Part shown: piece after piece, positions 1-6,292 of the stretch
How positions within the stretch are numbered: the first letter of the stretch is position 1
How the letters are laid out: each line of letters starts with the position of its first letter
Assembly (NCBI GenBank): GCA_001602885.1
Contig: LUZH01000278.1
Location: 1 to 6,292, forward strand
Reading direction: 5' to 3'
Origin: Bacteroidales bacterium Bact_16
GTDB taxonomy: Bacteria > Bacteroidota > Bacteroidia > Bacteroidales > UBA932
Length of the DNA: 6,292 nucleotides
Notes under the pieces: model-generated
What the model was told of the DNA's origin: nothing
Seen by the model: only the letters and a program-made list of their open reading frames with translations
Database searches by the model: none
Translations under genes and position numbers: made by a program

Positions 1-1619
1 ACCGAATGGGCCGCCTTCGCGGACATCGCGCTGCGCATTGCCGCGGAGGAGATGCTGTTGGTGACGGACATCAGGCTGTGGAGCGTGACGCCGGAGTGCA
101 GCCGGGCGGTCTGGGCGAAAGCTTTGTATTCGGAAGGATAGAGCTTCTCGAACTGCCGGGCCACCTTGTCGGCGACGCCGAACAGGGCGGCGAACACGAG
201 ATAGTCCTCCCACAGCGTCACTTCAATGGCCCCGCGCTGCGAACTCAGCGTGAAGTCCTCGAGGAAATTCTTGAATTCGATCAGCTGGCGCGCCTTTTCC
301 TGGCCTTCCGCATTGAAACGCTTGTCGGAGACCGTATAATTGCGGTTGGAGAACCACTGGAGTCCCAACGACCGGGCCCGGTCCGGAATCCCGGAAACCT
401 TGCGGAACGAACGCTTGGCCCACCGGTCCAGCTCGCCCGCCTCCAGGATGCGGTTGGTGCCGCTGGCCTCGCGGACCATCTCATACAGGTCGCTCTCGAG
501 CGCTTCGTCGAAGGCTTTCTGCTGCGGGAACGAGAGGTTCACCCGCTCCGGATGCCCCTGCTCGGGGATCACCTCCACGTAGCCCTTCAGGACCCAGCGG
601 AGGAAATAGGCGCCGATCAGGTTGTTGGCATACTTGCCCGTCTGTATCTTGCTGCCCCGCACCAGGGTGAAATAGGCCGCCGGGAGGCTGCCCTTGAGCG
701 GGATGTCGCGATACCAGCCCTTGATCCGGCTCTTGCCGAAGATGTTCGTCCTGTATTTGTATCCCAGCAGATGGAAGACTATGCCCCTGTAGATCAGGAT
801 GCCCAGGCCGATGAGGACCCAGCCGACGGGCGTGAACAAGAGGATGACCAGGGCACCGAGGATCAGCCAGATCACGTCGGCGGCCGCTATCTTTTCCTTG
901 TAGTCGCTGCCCCGGAAGGCCCTCTTCTGGACCTTCTCGAAAGGTTCGTCATAGATGACCGCCGGCTCGAACAGACCGTCGGCGAAACGCACCAGCACCG
1001 TCATCCGGTCGTTGTAGCCGAAGGCGCCGAGCGATTCGGCGCGGACCGCGCCCGACTCGCAGAAGATCTCGCTGTCGCTGCCGAAACCGAATACGGAGAC
1101 GTTGTCCGGCGTCCATTCCGGACCGCCGGTTTCGTTGACCAGCAGGACCTTGACGTGCTGGGGCGAAGCCATCATCTGGGGGTTCACGAAGGAGAAATAC
1201 AGGCCGGCGTATTCGCCCATCTGCATCACCAGCCCCTCGATGGTGTAGCTGACCGTCCAGACGTGGTCGCCGTAGTCGCCGAATCCCCAGCACAGCTCCA
1301 CGCCGTCGCGCTTGCGGACGATGCCGCAGCGGCCGCGCTTCTGCTCGCGGGAGCGGTCGGTGTCCCAGCCGTCGCCTTCCGCGACGAACGGCGTACCGTT
1401 CTCGCTCACCTGCAGGTCCTTGATGTTCATCGGGCCGAGATGGTCGAAAGGCAGGTAGAATTCGGTGCCGTCGGCCGTGGTCACGTCCCAGACCTGGACT
1501 ACGCGGGCGCTGCCGTCCCTGTGCAGGACGACGATTTCGTTGATGTCGCGGATCTGCTGCGCAAACGCTGCGGAGAGACCCAGAAAGAGGATCAGCAGGG
1601 AGGTTATCAGTTTCTTCAT
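1..1619 (-). CDS. DUF2207-family exported membrane protein (C-terminus cut off)
   Basis: The reading frame runs uninterrupted from an ATG at 1619 to the left edge (539 codons visible, no stop), so the C-terminus is missing. The start is set by a clear Sec signal peptide at residues 1-20 (MKK, a leucine-rich core, then AFA before QQ). Residues of about 22-235 form a beta-rich extracytoplasmic domain typical of DUF2207. A hydrophobic stretch at about 249-277, interrupted by TPVG near 263-266, makes one long or two short membrane segments. A cytoplasm-type region follows, with the family's hallmark C-terminal motif LWEDYLVFAALFGVADKVA at about 469-487. DUF2207 proteins usually end shortly after this in a Gly/Ser-rich tail, which would lie outside the window. 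The molecular function of the family is not known. The gene is divergent from the GH43 gene with 91 bases between starts. No Shine-Dalgarno is visible. The family call is by motif recognition, not by search. Confidence 0.85.
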   Translation of the reverse strand, partial: MKKLITSLLILFLGLSAAFAQQIRDINEIVVLHRDGSARVVQVWDVTTADGTEFYLPFDHLGPMNIKDLQVSENGTPFVAEGDGWDTDRSREQKRGRCGIVRKRDGVELCWGFGDYGDHVWTVSYTIEGLVMQMGEYAGLYFSFVNPQMMASPQHVKVLLVNETGGPEWTPDNVSVFGFGSDSEIFCESGAVRAESLGAFGYNDRMTVLVRFADGLFEPAVIYDEPFEKVQKRAFRGSDYKEKIAAADVIWLILGALVILLFTPVGWVLIGLGILIYRGIVFHLLGYKYRTNIFGKSRIKGWYRDIPLKGSLPAAYFTLVRGSKIQTGKYANNLIGAYFLRWVLKGYVEVIPEQGHPERVNLSFPQQKAFDEALESDLYEMVREASGTNRILEAGELDRWAKRSFRKVSGIPDRARSLGLQWFSNRNYTVSDKRFNAEGQEKARQLIEFKNFLEDFTLSSQRGAIEVTLWEDYLVFAALFGVADKVARQFEKLYPSEYKAFAQTARLHSGVTLHSLMSVTNSISSAAMRSAMSAKAAHS

Positions 1620-1645
1620 CGACAGATCAATCTTGTCTTGTGATG

Positions 1646-1653
1646 CGAAGATA
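1646..1653 (-). promoter_or_regulatory. Candidate -7 box for the DUF2207 gene
   Basis: On the minus strand this reads TATCTTCG, one mismatch from the Bacteroidota sigma-70 -7 consensus TAnnTTTG. It lies 26 bases upstream of the ATG, which would give a leader of about 20 bases. The nearest upstream TTTG on this strand (1680-1683) is farther away than the usual spacing of about 19 bases, so the -33 element is unconvincing. Confidence 0.35.
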
Positions 1654-1670
1654 CGAAAAATCCGTATCTT
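1648..1670. repeat. Perfect 8-bp inverted repeat between divergent genes
   Basis: AAGATACG (1648-1655) and CGTATCTT (1663-1670) are exact reverse complements separated by 7 bases (AAAAATC). The repeat sits near the middle of the only non-coding region between the divergently transcribed DUF2207 and GH43 genes. Each arm contains TATCTT reading outward, so the symmetry may simply be two back-to-back -7 boxes. It could instead be an operator for a dimeric regulator acting on both genes. There is no T-tract appropriate for a terminator of either gene, and both genes start here rather than end. Confidence 0.6.
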
Positions 1671-1672
1671 TA
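1665..1672 (+). promoter_or_regulatory. Candidate -7 box for the GH43 gene
   Basis: The sequence TATCTTTA matches the Bacteroidota -7 consensus TAnnTTTG except at the last base. It ends 38 bases before the GH43 ATG, which would give a leader of roughly 30 bases. A TTG at 1638-1640 is the best -33 candidate, but the spacer of 24 bases is longer than usual. It is the mirror partner of the minus-strand box at 1646-1653. Confidence 0.35.
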
Positions 1673-1710
1673 TGTGCTCCAAAGAAACCAATCCAACACT
1701 GTATATCCGT

Positions 1711-3759
1711 ATGAAAAGAATCCTTCTGCCCGCCCTGCTGCTGCTCTGCAGCCTGGCTTCCGCCCAGAATCCCTACCTCCCCCTGTGGGAGCATCTCCCC
1801 GACGGCGAACCCCGTGTCTTCGAAGACCCGGACCAGCCCGGCAAGTACCGCGCCTACATCATCGGCTCGCACGACATCACCTACACCGCCTATTGCGGCA
1901 GCGACATCCGGATGTGGTCGGCTCCGGTCGAGGACCTGAGCCAGTGGCGCGACGAAGGGCCGATCTTCACCTGGTTCGTGGACGGCCAGTGGGACACGAT
2001 GTACGCCCCCGACCTCGTGGAGGTCAGGGACAAGGCCACGGGCAAGAAGACCTACTATCTGTACCCGCATTCCCGCGGGCGCGGACGCGTGGCGATGGTC
2101 TGCGCCGGGGACCGGCCCGACGGGCCGTTCTTCCCGGTCAACGCCACGCCGGACGGCCGCGGCTGCCTGCCCGGCTCGATCATCGACTTCGACCCTTCGG
2201 TCTTCATCGAGCCGGTGACCAACAAGAAAGATCCCGACTTTGCGCGCGGGTTCCGCGCCTATGCGTTCTACGGCTTCCAGCACTCGACCGCCATCGAGCT
2301 CGACCCGGAGACGATGTATTCGATGCGCCCCGGCACGGAGCTGCACGACTATTTCATCCCCGCCAGCGCCCGCTACGGCGAGGTGCGCGACCCGGAGGGC
2401 ACGCAGTATCCGTCGCTCTACAAGGACCAGAACCCCGGCGAGTTCAACTTCTTCGAGGCCTCCAGCATCCGCCAGGTCGGCAACAAATACGTGATGGTCT
2501 TCTCCGGCTACAGCGGCCCGGACTACGGTCTGGAGTCCACCAATTCCGCCCTGCGCTACGCCTACGGCGACTCGCCGCTCGGCCCGTGGCGCTCCGGCGG
2601 CGTGCTCGTGGACTCGCGCGGCGTGGTGCCTGACGAGAACGGCGGGCACCTGATGACCGCCAACGCCGCCCACAACACCCACGGCTCCCTGCAGGAGATC
2701 AACGGCCAGTGGTATGTCTTCTACCACCGCCCGCCGCGCGGTTTCGGCAACGCCCGCCAGCCGATGGTGGCGCCCGTCAAGATCGAATGGGACAAGAAGA
2801 AGGTCGCCGACGGCGGCACGCTCCGCATCACGGGCTACGACCCGTATGCCAAGGATGAGAAATGGGTGGCCGCGGCCGCCGACGGCAACGTCTATACGGG
2901 CGCGGAGGTCACCAGCGAGGGCTTCCAGATCTTCGGCCTGCCGCCCTACGCCTATTATTCCGCGGGCTACGCCTGCTACATGACCGACCAGAACTGGATG
3001 CAGGACAACCACGACGTGTGGGACAACAGCATGGACCTCGCCGGCATCACCAACGGCGGCATCGTCGGCTTCAAGTACTTCGGCTTCGGCGGCCTGGCGC
3101 AGGACGCCAAGGGCGTCAAGGCCTTCGAGGGCGTGCGCCCGGGCGACGGCGCCACGCTCAGCCTCTGCCTCACGCCCGGCGGCCACGGCGCTTTCCGCAT
3201 CCGCGTGATGCTTGACGGGCCCTATGCCAACAGCACCTGGAACGGCCGCGAGATCGCGGTCATCGACGTGCCGGAGGATGCGGCCCGCGAGATGACGACC
3301 CTCAGCGTGCCCGTCCCGGCCGTCGAGGGCCTGAGCGGCAAGCATGCCATCTACCTCGTGGCCGAAGGCCCGGAGGTGCAGCATCCCGAGAATCCTTTCG
3401 CCCGCTTCGGCGGTTTCCGGCCCCCTGTCCAGCAGCGCCCCATCGGCCTGTTCGACCTCCACGGCATCGGCTTCGCCAAGGCCGGCAAGGCGTGCGAGCG
3501 CCCGGCGGTCCCGACCGTGCAGATCAGCGTGGACGGGCAGGCGCTCGCCGTGCCCGCGAACCCGATCCGCTGCTCCAACGCCAACGGCCTGACCGACCAG
3601 ATCCGCTACCAGGTCTACGGCCCGGTCCGGGACGGTTCCAGGCTCGAGGTCAAGGCCTCCGACCCGGCCGTCCAGGTCGAGGTCAGCCCGATCGTCGCGG
3701 GCCGCGCGACGGTCAGATGCAGCTACAACGGGCTGGAGAAGATCTACCTGATCAACTAG
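1711..3759 (+). CDS. Secreted glycoside hydrolase family 43 protein with CBM6-like domain
   Basis: This 682-residue protein is probably a periplasmic or secreted arabinosidase/xylosidase-type enzyme acting on plant polysaccharide side chains; the exact substrate cannot be read from sequence. The start at 1711 is chosen because it opens a clean Sec signal peptide (residues 1-18, ASA before Q19); the Cys at 13 lacks a proper lipobox. The five-bladed propeller core covers about 20-375. The GH43 triad is visible: Asp39 in FEDPD as likely general base, Asp161 in DFDPSVF as pKa modulator, and Glu249 in FFEASS as likely general acid. The APD motif (99-101) and the HGSLQEINGQWYVFYHR block (324-340) also fit the family. 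Residues of about 449-552 resemble a CBM6-type beta-sandwich (FRIRVMLDGP core). A final domain of about 100 residues (roughly 583-682) is beta-rich and not assigned. The gene lies alone, divergent from DUF2207 and overlapping hppA tail to tail by 4 bases. No SusC/SusD genes are in view. Confidence 0.85.
   Translation: MKRILLPALLLLCSLASAQNPYLPLWEHLPDGEPRVFEDPDQPGKYRAYIIGSHDITYTAYCGSDIRMWSAPVEDLSQWRDEGPIFTWFVDGQWDTMYAPDLVEVRDKATGKKTYYLYPHSRGRGRVAMVCAGDRPDGPFFPVNATPDGRGCLPGSIIDFDPSVFIEPVTNKKDPDFARGFRAYAFYGFQHSTAIELDPETMYSMRPGTELHDYFIPASARYGEVRDPEGTQYPSLYKDQNPGEFNFFEASSIRQVGNKYVMVFSGYSGPDYGLESTNSALRYAYGDSPLGPWRSGGVLVDSRGVVPDENGGHLMTANAAHNTHGSLQEINGQWYVFYHRPPRGFGNARQPMVAPVKIEWDKKKVADGGTLRITGYDPYAKDEKWVAAAADGNVYTGAEVTSEGFQIFGLPPYAYYSAGYACYMTDQNWMQDNHDVWDNSMDLAGITNGGIVGFKYFGFGGLAQDAKGVKAFEGVRPGDGATLSLCLTPGGHGAFRIRVMLDGPYANSTWNGREIAVIDVPEDAAREMTTLSVPVPAVEGLSGKHAIYLVAEGPEVQHPENPFARFGGFRPPVQQRPIGLFDLHGIGFAKAGKACERPAVPTVQISVDGQALAVPANPIRCSNANGLTDQIRYQVYGPVRDGSRLEVKASDPAVQVEVSPIVAGRATVRCSYNGLEKIYLIN
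3756..3759. other. CTAG shared by two convergent TAG stop codons
   Basis: The GH43 stop is TAG at 3757-3759 and the hppA stop is TAG on the minus strand, read from 3758 to 3756. The palindrome CTAG therefore holds both stops, and the two genes overlap tail to tail by 4 bases. No intergenic terminator can exist here, so each transcript must either end inside the opposing gene or continue antisense into it. Confidence 0.95.
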
Positions 3760-5963
3760 TGCAGCATGACGGTCAAGCCGGCCATGACGATGGAGACCAT
3801 CGACATCAGCTTGATCAGGATGTTCAGCGACGGGCCGGAGGTGTCCTTGAAGGGATCGCCCACGGTGTCGCCCACGACGGTGGCGTGATGGGACGCTGAG
3901 TTCTTGCCGCCGAAGTGGCCTTCCTCCACATACTTCTTCGCGTTGTCCCAGGCACCGCCGGAATTGGCCAGGAAAATGGCCAGGACGAAGCCTGCGCCCA
4001 GGCCGCCGGCCAGCAGGCCGATCACGCCGGCCGGGCCGAGCAGCACGCCCACCAGCATCGGCACCACGATGGCGAGGACCGACGGGAAGACCATCTCGTG
4101 CTGCGCCGCCTTGGTGGAGATGCGCACGCAGGAGGTGTAGTCCGGCCGCTGTTTGCCCTCCAGGATGCCCGCGATCTCGCGGAACTGCCGGCGGACCTCC
4201 ACGACCATCTTCTCGGCCGCGCGGCCCACGGCGTTCATCGTCAGGCCGCAGAACAGGAAGGCCATCATCGCGCCCACGAACACGCCCACGAGCACCCGCG
4301 GGTTCATCAGGGAGATGTCATAGAATTCCACGATGTCCGTGATCGTGGCGGAGACGGTCTCGACCACCCGGTCGCCGACCGTCAGCGCGGTCTTGCCGAT
4401 GTGTCCGAGGCCGATCTTGATCTCTTCGATATAGGAGGCCAGCAGGGCCAGGGCGGTCAGGGCGGCGGAGCCGATGGCGAAGCCCTTGCCCGTCGCGGCC
4501 GTCGTATTGCCCAGCGAATCCAGGATGTCGGTCTTCTCGCGCACGGACGGGTCCAGTTCGGACATCTGCGCGTTGCCGCCGGCGTTGTCCGCGATGGGGC
4601 CGTAGGCGTCGGTGGCCAGGGTGATGCCCAGGGTGGACAGCATGCCCACCGCGGCGATGGAAATGCCGTACAGGCCAAGGGACAACGACTCCGTGGAGAA
4701 ATGGAAGCCCGTCGCGAAGCCGAAGGCGAGCAGGATGGCGGCCGCAATGGTCACCACCGGCACCGCCGTGGAGATCATGCCGAGGCCCACGCCGTTGATG
4801 ATGACGGTCGCGGGGCCGGTCTGGGAGCTCTCCGCCAGCTTCTGCGTCGGCTTATAGGAATGGGACGTGTAGTATTCCGTTACCTTGCCGATGACCACGC
4901 CCGCGAGCAGGCCGGAAATCACCGACAGGGACAGCCTCCACCACTCCGGGAGGCCGTTTTCGGCCTTGAAGCCCAGCAGATAGAACACGCCGAAGGTCAG
5001 CAGGCCGATGAGCGCGGCGGCGAGGTTCGTGCCCACGCTGAGGGACTTCAGGAGGTCCTTCAGCGAAGCGCCCTCCTTCGTCCGGACGGCGAAGATGCCG
5101 AGGATCGACAGCACCACGCCGATGGCGGCGATGAGCATCGGCGCCAGGATTGCCCGGATCTGGACGTCGGTCCCGGAGCGGAAGAACGCCGAGGCGCCCA
5201 GCGCCATCGTCGCGAGGATGGAGCCGCAGTAGGACTCGTACAGGTCCGCGCCCATGCCCGCGACGTCGCCGACGTTGTCGCCCACGTTGTCCGCGATGGT
5301 CGCGGGGTTGCGCGGATCGTCCTCGGGGATGTCCTGCTCCACCTTGCCCACGATGTCGGCCCCCACGTCGGCGGCCTTCGTGTAGATGCCGCCGCCCACG
5401 CGGGCGAACAGCGCCTGCGTGGACGCGCCCATCCCGAAGGTGAGCATCGTGGTGGTGATCACCACCAGCGTCTGGGCGTCGGAGGCCCCGTGTACGAACG
5501 TGCGCAGGATGATCCACCAGAGGGAGATGTCCAGCAGGCCCAGGCCGACGACCGTCAGGCCCATCACGGCGCCGCTGCGGAACGCGATCTGCAGGCCGCC
5601 GTTCAGCGAGCGCATCGTCGCGTTGGCCGTGCGGGCCGACGCGTACGTGGCCGTCCGCATGCCCACGAAACCGGCGAGCCCGGAGAAGAAGCCGCCCGTC
5701 AGGAAGGCGAACGGCACCCAGGGGTTCTGGACCCCGAAGCCATAGGCCAGGACGGCGAAGAGGCACGCCAGCACCGCAAAGACGATGACGACGACCTTGT
5801 ATTGCTGTTTCAAGTACGCCATGGCGCCCTCGCGGACGTACCGGGCGATTTCCTGCATCGTAGGGGTCCCTTCGCTCTCCCGTTTCATCTGGCGGAAGAA
5901 GAGCCAGGCAAACAGGAGCGCCACCACCGAAGCGGCGGGAACAAGATAGAAAAGCGTGGTCAT
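3756..5963 (-). CDS. hppA: Membrane-integral pyrophosphatase, K+-dependent, probably Na+ or Na+/H+ pumping
   Basis: This complete 735-residue protein couples hydrolysis of cytoplasmic pyrophosphate to cation export across the inner membrane. The substrate-binding motifs are intact: [20 protein letters not shown] (190-209), the Asp-rich DNVGDNVGD (225-233), [17 protein letters not shown] (451-467) and [14 protein letters not shown] (698-711). Many hydrophobic helices fit the 16-helix fold. Ala490 in [10 protein letters not shown], where K+-independent enzymes carry Lys, marks it as K+-dependent. Glu243 in ADLYESY is placed as in sodium-pumping members. Thr89, Phe93, Asp145 and Met178 resemble the signature reported for Bacteroides Na+,H+-pumping enzymes, as I recall it; an alignment is needed. 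A hydrophilic insert at about 512-548, between two helices, is longer than in many bacterial homologues. The ATG at 5963 lies 29 bases after the upstream stop in an A-rich leader without Shine-Dalgarno, so the gene is probably co-transcribed with the MgtC-like gene. It converges on the GH43 gene with a 4-base overlap. Confidence 0.96.
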   Translation of the reverse strand: MTTLFYLVPAASVVALLFAWLFFRQMKRESEGTPTMQEIARYVREGAMAYLKQQYKVVVIVFAVLACLFAVLAYGFGVQNPWVPFAFLTGGFFSGLAGFVGMRTATYASARTANATMRSLNGGLQIAFRSGAVMGLTVVGLGLLDISLWWIILRTFVHGASDAQTLVVITTTMLTFGMGASTQALFARVGGGIYTKAADVGADIVGKVEQDIPEDDPRNPATIADNVGDNVGDVAGMGADLYESYCGSILATMALGASAFFRSGTDVQIRAILAPMLIAAIGVVLSILGIFAVRTKEGASLKDLLKSLSVGTNLAAALIGLLTFGVFYLLGFKAENGLPEWWRLSLSVISGLLAGVVIGKVTEYYTSHSYKPTQKLAESSQTGPATVIINGVGLGMISTAVPVVTIAAAILLAFGFATGFHFSTESLSLGLYGISIAAVGMLSTLGITLATDAYGPIADNAGGNAQMSELDPSVREKTDILDSLGNTTAATGKGFAIGSAALTALALLASYIEEIKIGLGHIGKTALTVGDRVVETVSATITDIVEFYDISLMNPRVLVGVFVGAMMAFLFCGLTMNAVGRAAEKMVVEVRRQFREIAGILEGKQRPDYTSCVRISTKAAQHEMVFPSVLAIVVPMLVGVLLGPAGVIGLLAGGLGAGFVLAIFLANSGGAWDNAKKYVEEGHFGGKNSASHHATVVGDTVGDPFKDTSGPSLNILIKLMSMVSIVMAGLTVMLH

Positions 5964-5992
5964 AATTTGGTTTTAGTGTCTGTGTAGCGTGT

Positions 5993-6292
5993 TTAGTAAA
6001 GGTCTTCGATCCGGATGCCTTCCAGCTTGTTGACGAGGTTCCTGAGCGTCTCCAGGCTGTCCTTGCGGCGCAGCCGCAGCGACAGGTGGATCTTGCCGCC
6101 GCTGAAAGAATAGGATTCCGCCCGCATCTTCAAGGCCTTGACCTTTTCGAGCACCAGGAGCGGGTCGGTCTCCCCGTCGGAAGAGAGGGTGACCTCCACC
6201 ACCTTTTCGGCGACATAACGATGCACCAGATGCATCATTTCCAGGCAGACGACGGTCATCAGCGTGGCCGCTCCGGCCAGCCAGTACATCCC
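5993..6292 (-). CDS. C-terminal part of a membrane protein, probably MgtC/SapB family
   Basis: The frame is open from the right edge to a TAA at 5993-5995; about 99 codons are visible and the N-terminus is missing. The ATG at 6289 is probably an internal Met, because the codon before it is a Gly in frame (GMYW) and the frame opens in the middle of a helix. The visible part has one transmembrane segment (YWLAGAATLMTVVCLEMMHL, the first 20 or so residues). After it comes a soluble domain with a beta-alpha-beta-beta-alpha-beta pattern (VVEVTLSS, then a helix, then KIHLSLRLR, then a Leu-rich helix ending in LEGIRIEDLY). A final helix with 'G-hydrophobic-YW' followed by an ACT-like domain is how MgtC/SapB proteins with C-terminal domains end. 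MgtC proteins are linked to magnesium limitation and membrane physiology, without an agreed biochemical role. A different small membrane protein with an ACT-like tail cannot be excluded. Confidence 0.55.
   Translation of the reverse strand, partial: GMYWLAGAATLMTVVCLEMMHLVHRYVAEKVVEVTLSSDGETDPLLVLEKVKALKMRAESYSFSGGKIHLSLRLRRKDSLETLRNLVNKLEGIRIEDLY

Noticed and set aside
6..1643. Long open frame on the plus strand (545 codons) opposite the DUF2207 gene
   Set aside because: Its product is a low-complexity Asp/Glu/Arg/His/Ala-rich sequence with no domain. The minus strand gives a coherent signal peptide, membrane segment and DUF2207 motif. It is an antisense shadow of GC-rich codon use.
1465..1710. 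Possible N-terminal extension of the GH43 gene from an upstream in-frame ATG
   Set aside because: The extension overlaps the start of the divergent DUF2207 gene and covers the promoter region. It would also bury the signal peptide that begins at 1711.
1627..3462. Long open frame on the minus strand (611 codons) opposite the GH43 gene
   Set aside because: The sequence is biased in composition, rich in Val, Ala, Gly, Arg and His, with no recognisable motif. The plus strand shows a full GH43 catalytic triad in frame.
3694..3710. Hairpin GTCGCG-GGCCG-CGCGAC near the GH43 3' end, as a terminator for either gene
   Set aside because: The stem is only 6 bp, lies inside coding sequence and has no T-tract on either strand. 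Such GC-rich palindromes are expected by chance here.
3915..5987. Long open frame on the plus strand (690 codons) opposite hppA
   Set aside because: The His/Arg/Gly/Asp-rich product is a mirror of the highly conserved pyrophosphatase codons. All invariant motifs of the real gene are on the minus strand.
5964..5992. Separate promoter for hppA in the gap after the MgtC-like gene
   Set aside because: No TAnnTTTG-like box is found in the 29 bases on the minus strand. Read-through from upstream is simpler.

Overview
The window is a GC-rich stretch of ordinary bacterial chromosome, most likely from a member of the Bacteroidota (Bacteroidales-like, gut or rumen type). This is inferred from four things. 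There are no Shine-Dalgarno sequences before the starts. The one divergent intergenic region carries TATCTT-type -7 boxes resembling the Bacteroidota consensus TAnnTTTG. The membrane pyrophosphatase is of the K+-dependent, Na+/H+-type variety. The secreted GH43 enzyme has an architecture typical of Bacteroidales glycan degraders. No lineage search was possible.

Layout, left to right. (1) Positions 1-1619, minus strand: a DUF2207-family exported membrane protein, cut off at its C-terminus by the window edge. (2) Positions 1620-1710: a 91-base, relatively AT-rich divergent promoter region with a perfect 8-bp inverted repeat; each arm supplies a candidate -7 box for one of the two flanking genes. 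(3) Positions 1711-3759, plus strand: a secreted glycoside hydrolase of the GH43 type with a CBM6-like beta-sandwich and a further C-terminal domain. (4) Positions 3756-5963, minus strand: a complete membrane-integral pyrophosphatase (hppA), convergent with the GH43 gene and sharing a CTAG tetranucleotide in which both TAG stop codons lie. (5) Positions 5993-6292, minus strand: the C-terminal part of an integral membrane protein, probably MgtC/SapB-like, running off the right edge and probably co-transcribed with hppA.

The genes do not form an obvious single pathway. The right-hand pair (MgtC-like protein and ion-pumping pyrophosphatase) looks like a membrane energetics or ion homeostasis operon. 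The GH43 enzyme looks like a stand-alone periplasmic or secreted polysaccharide-degrading enzyme, with no SusC/SusD partner in view. The DUF2207 protein has no established function. There are no RNA genes, mobile elements, CRISPR arrays or integration signatures. I did not find a convincing undescribed system; the observations below are modest.
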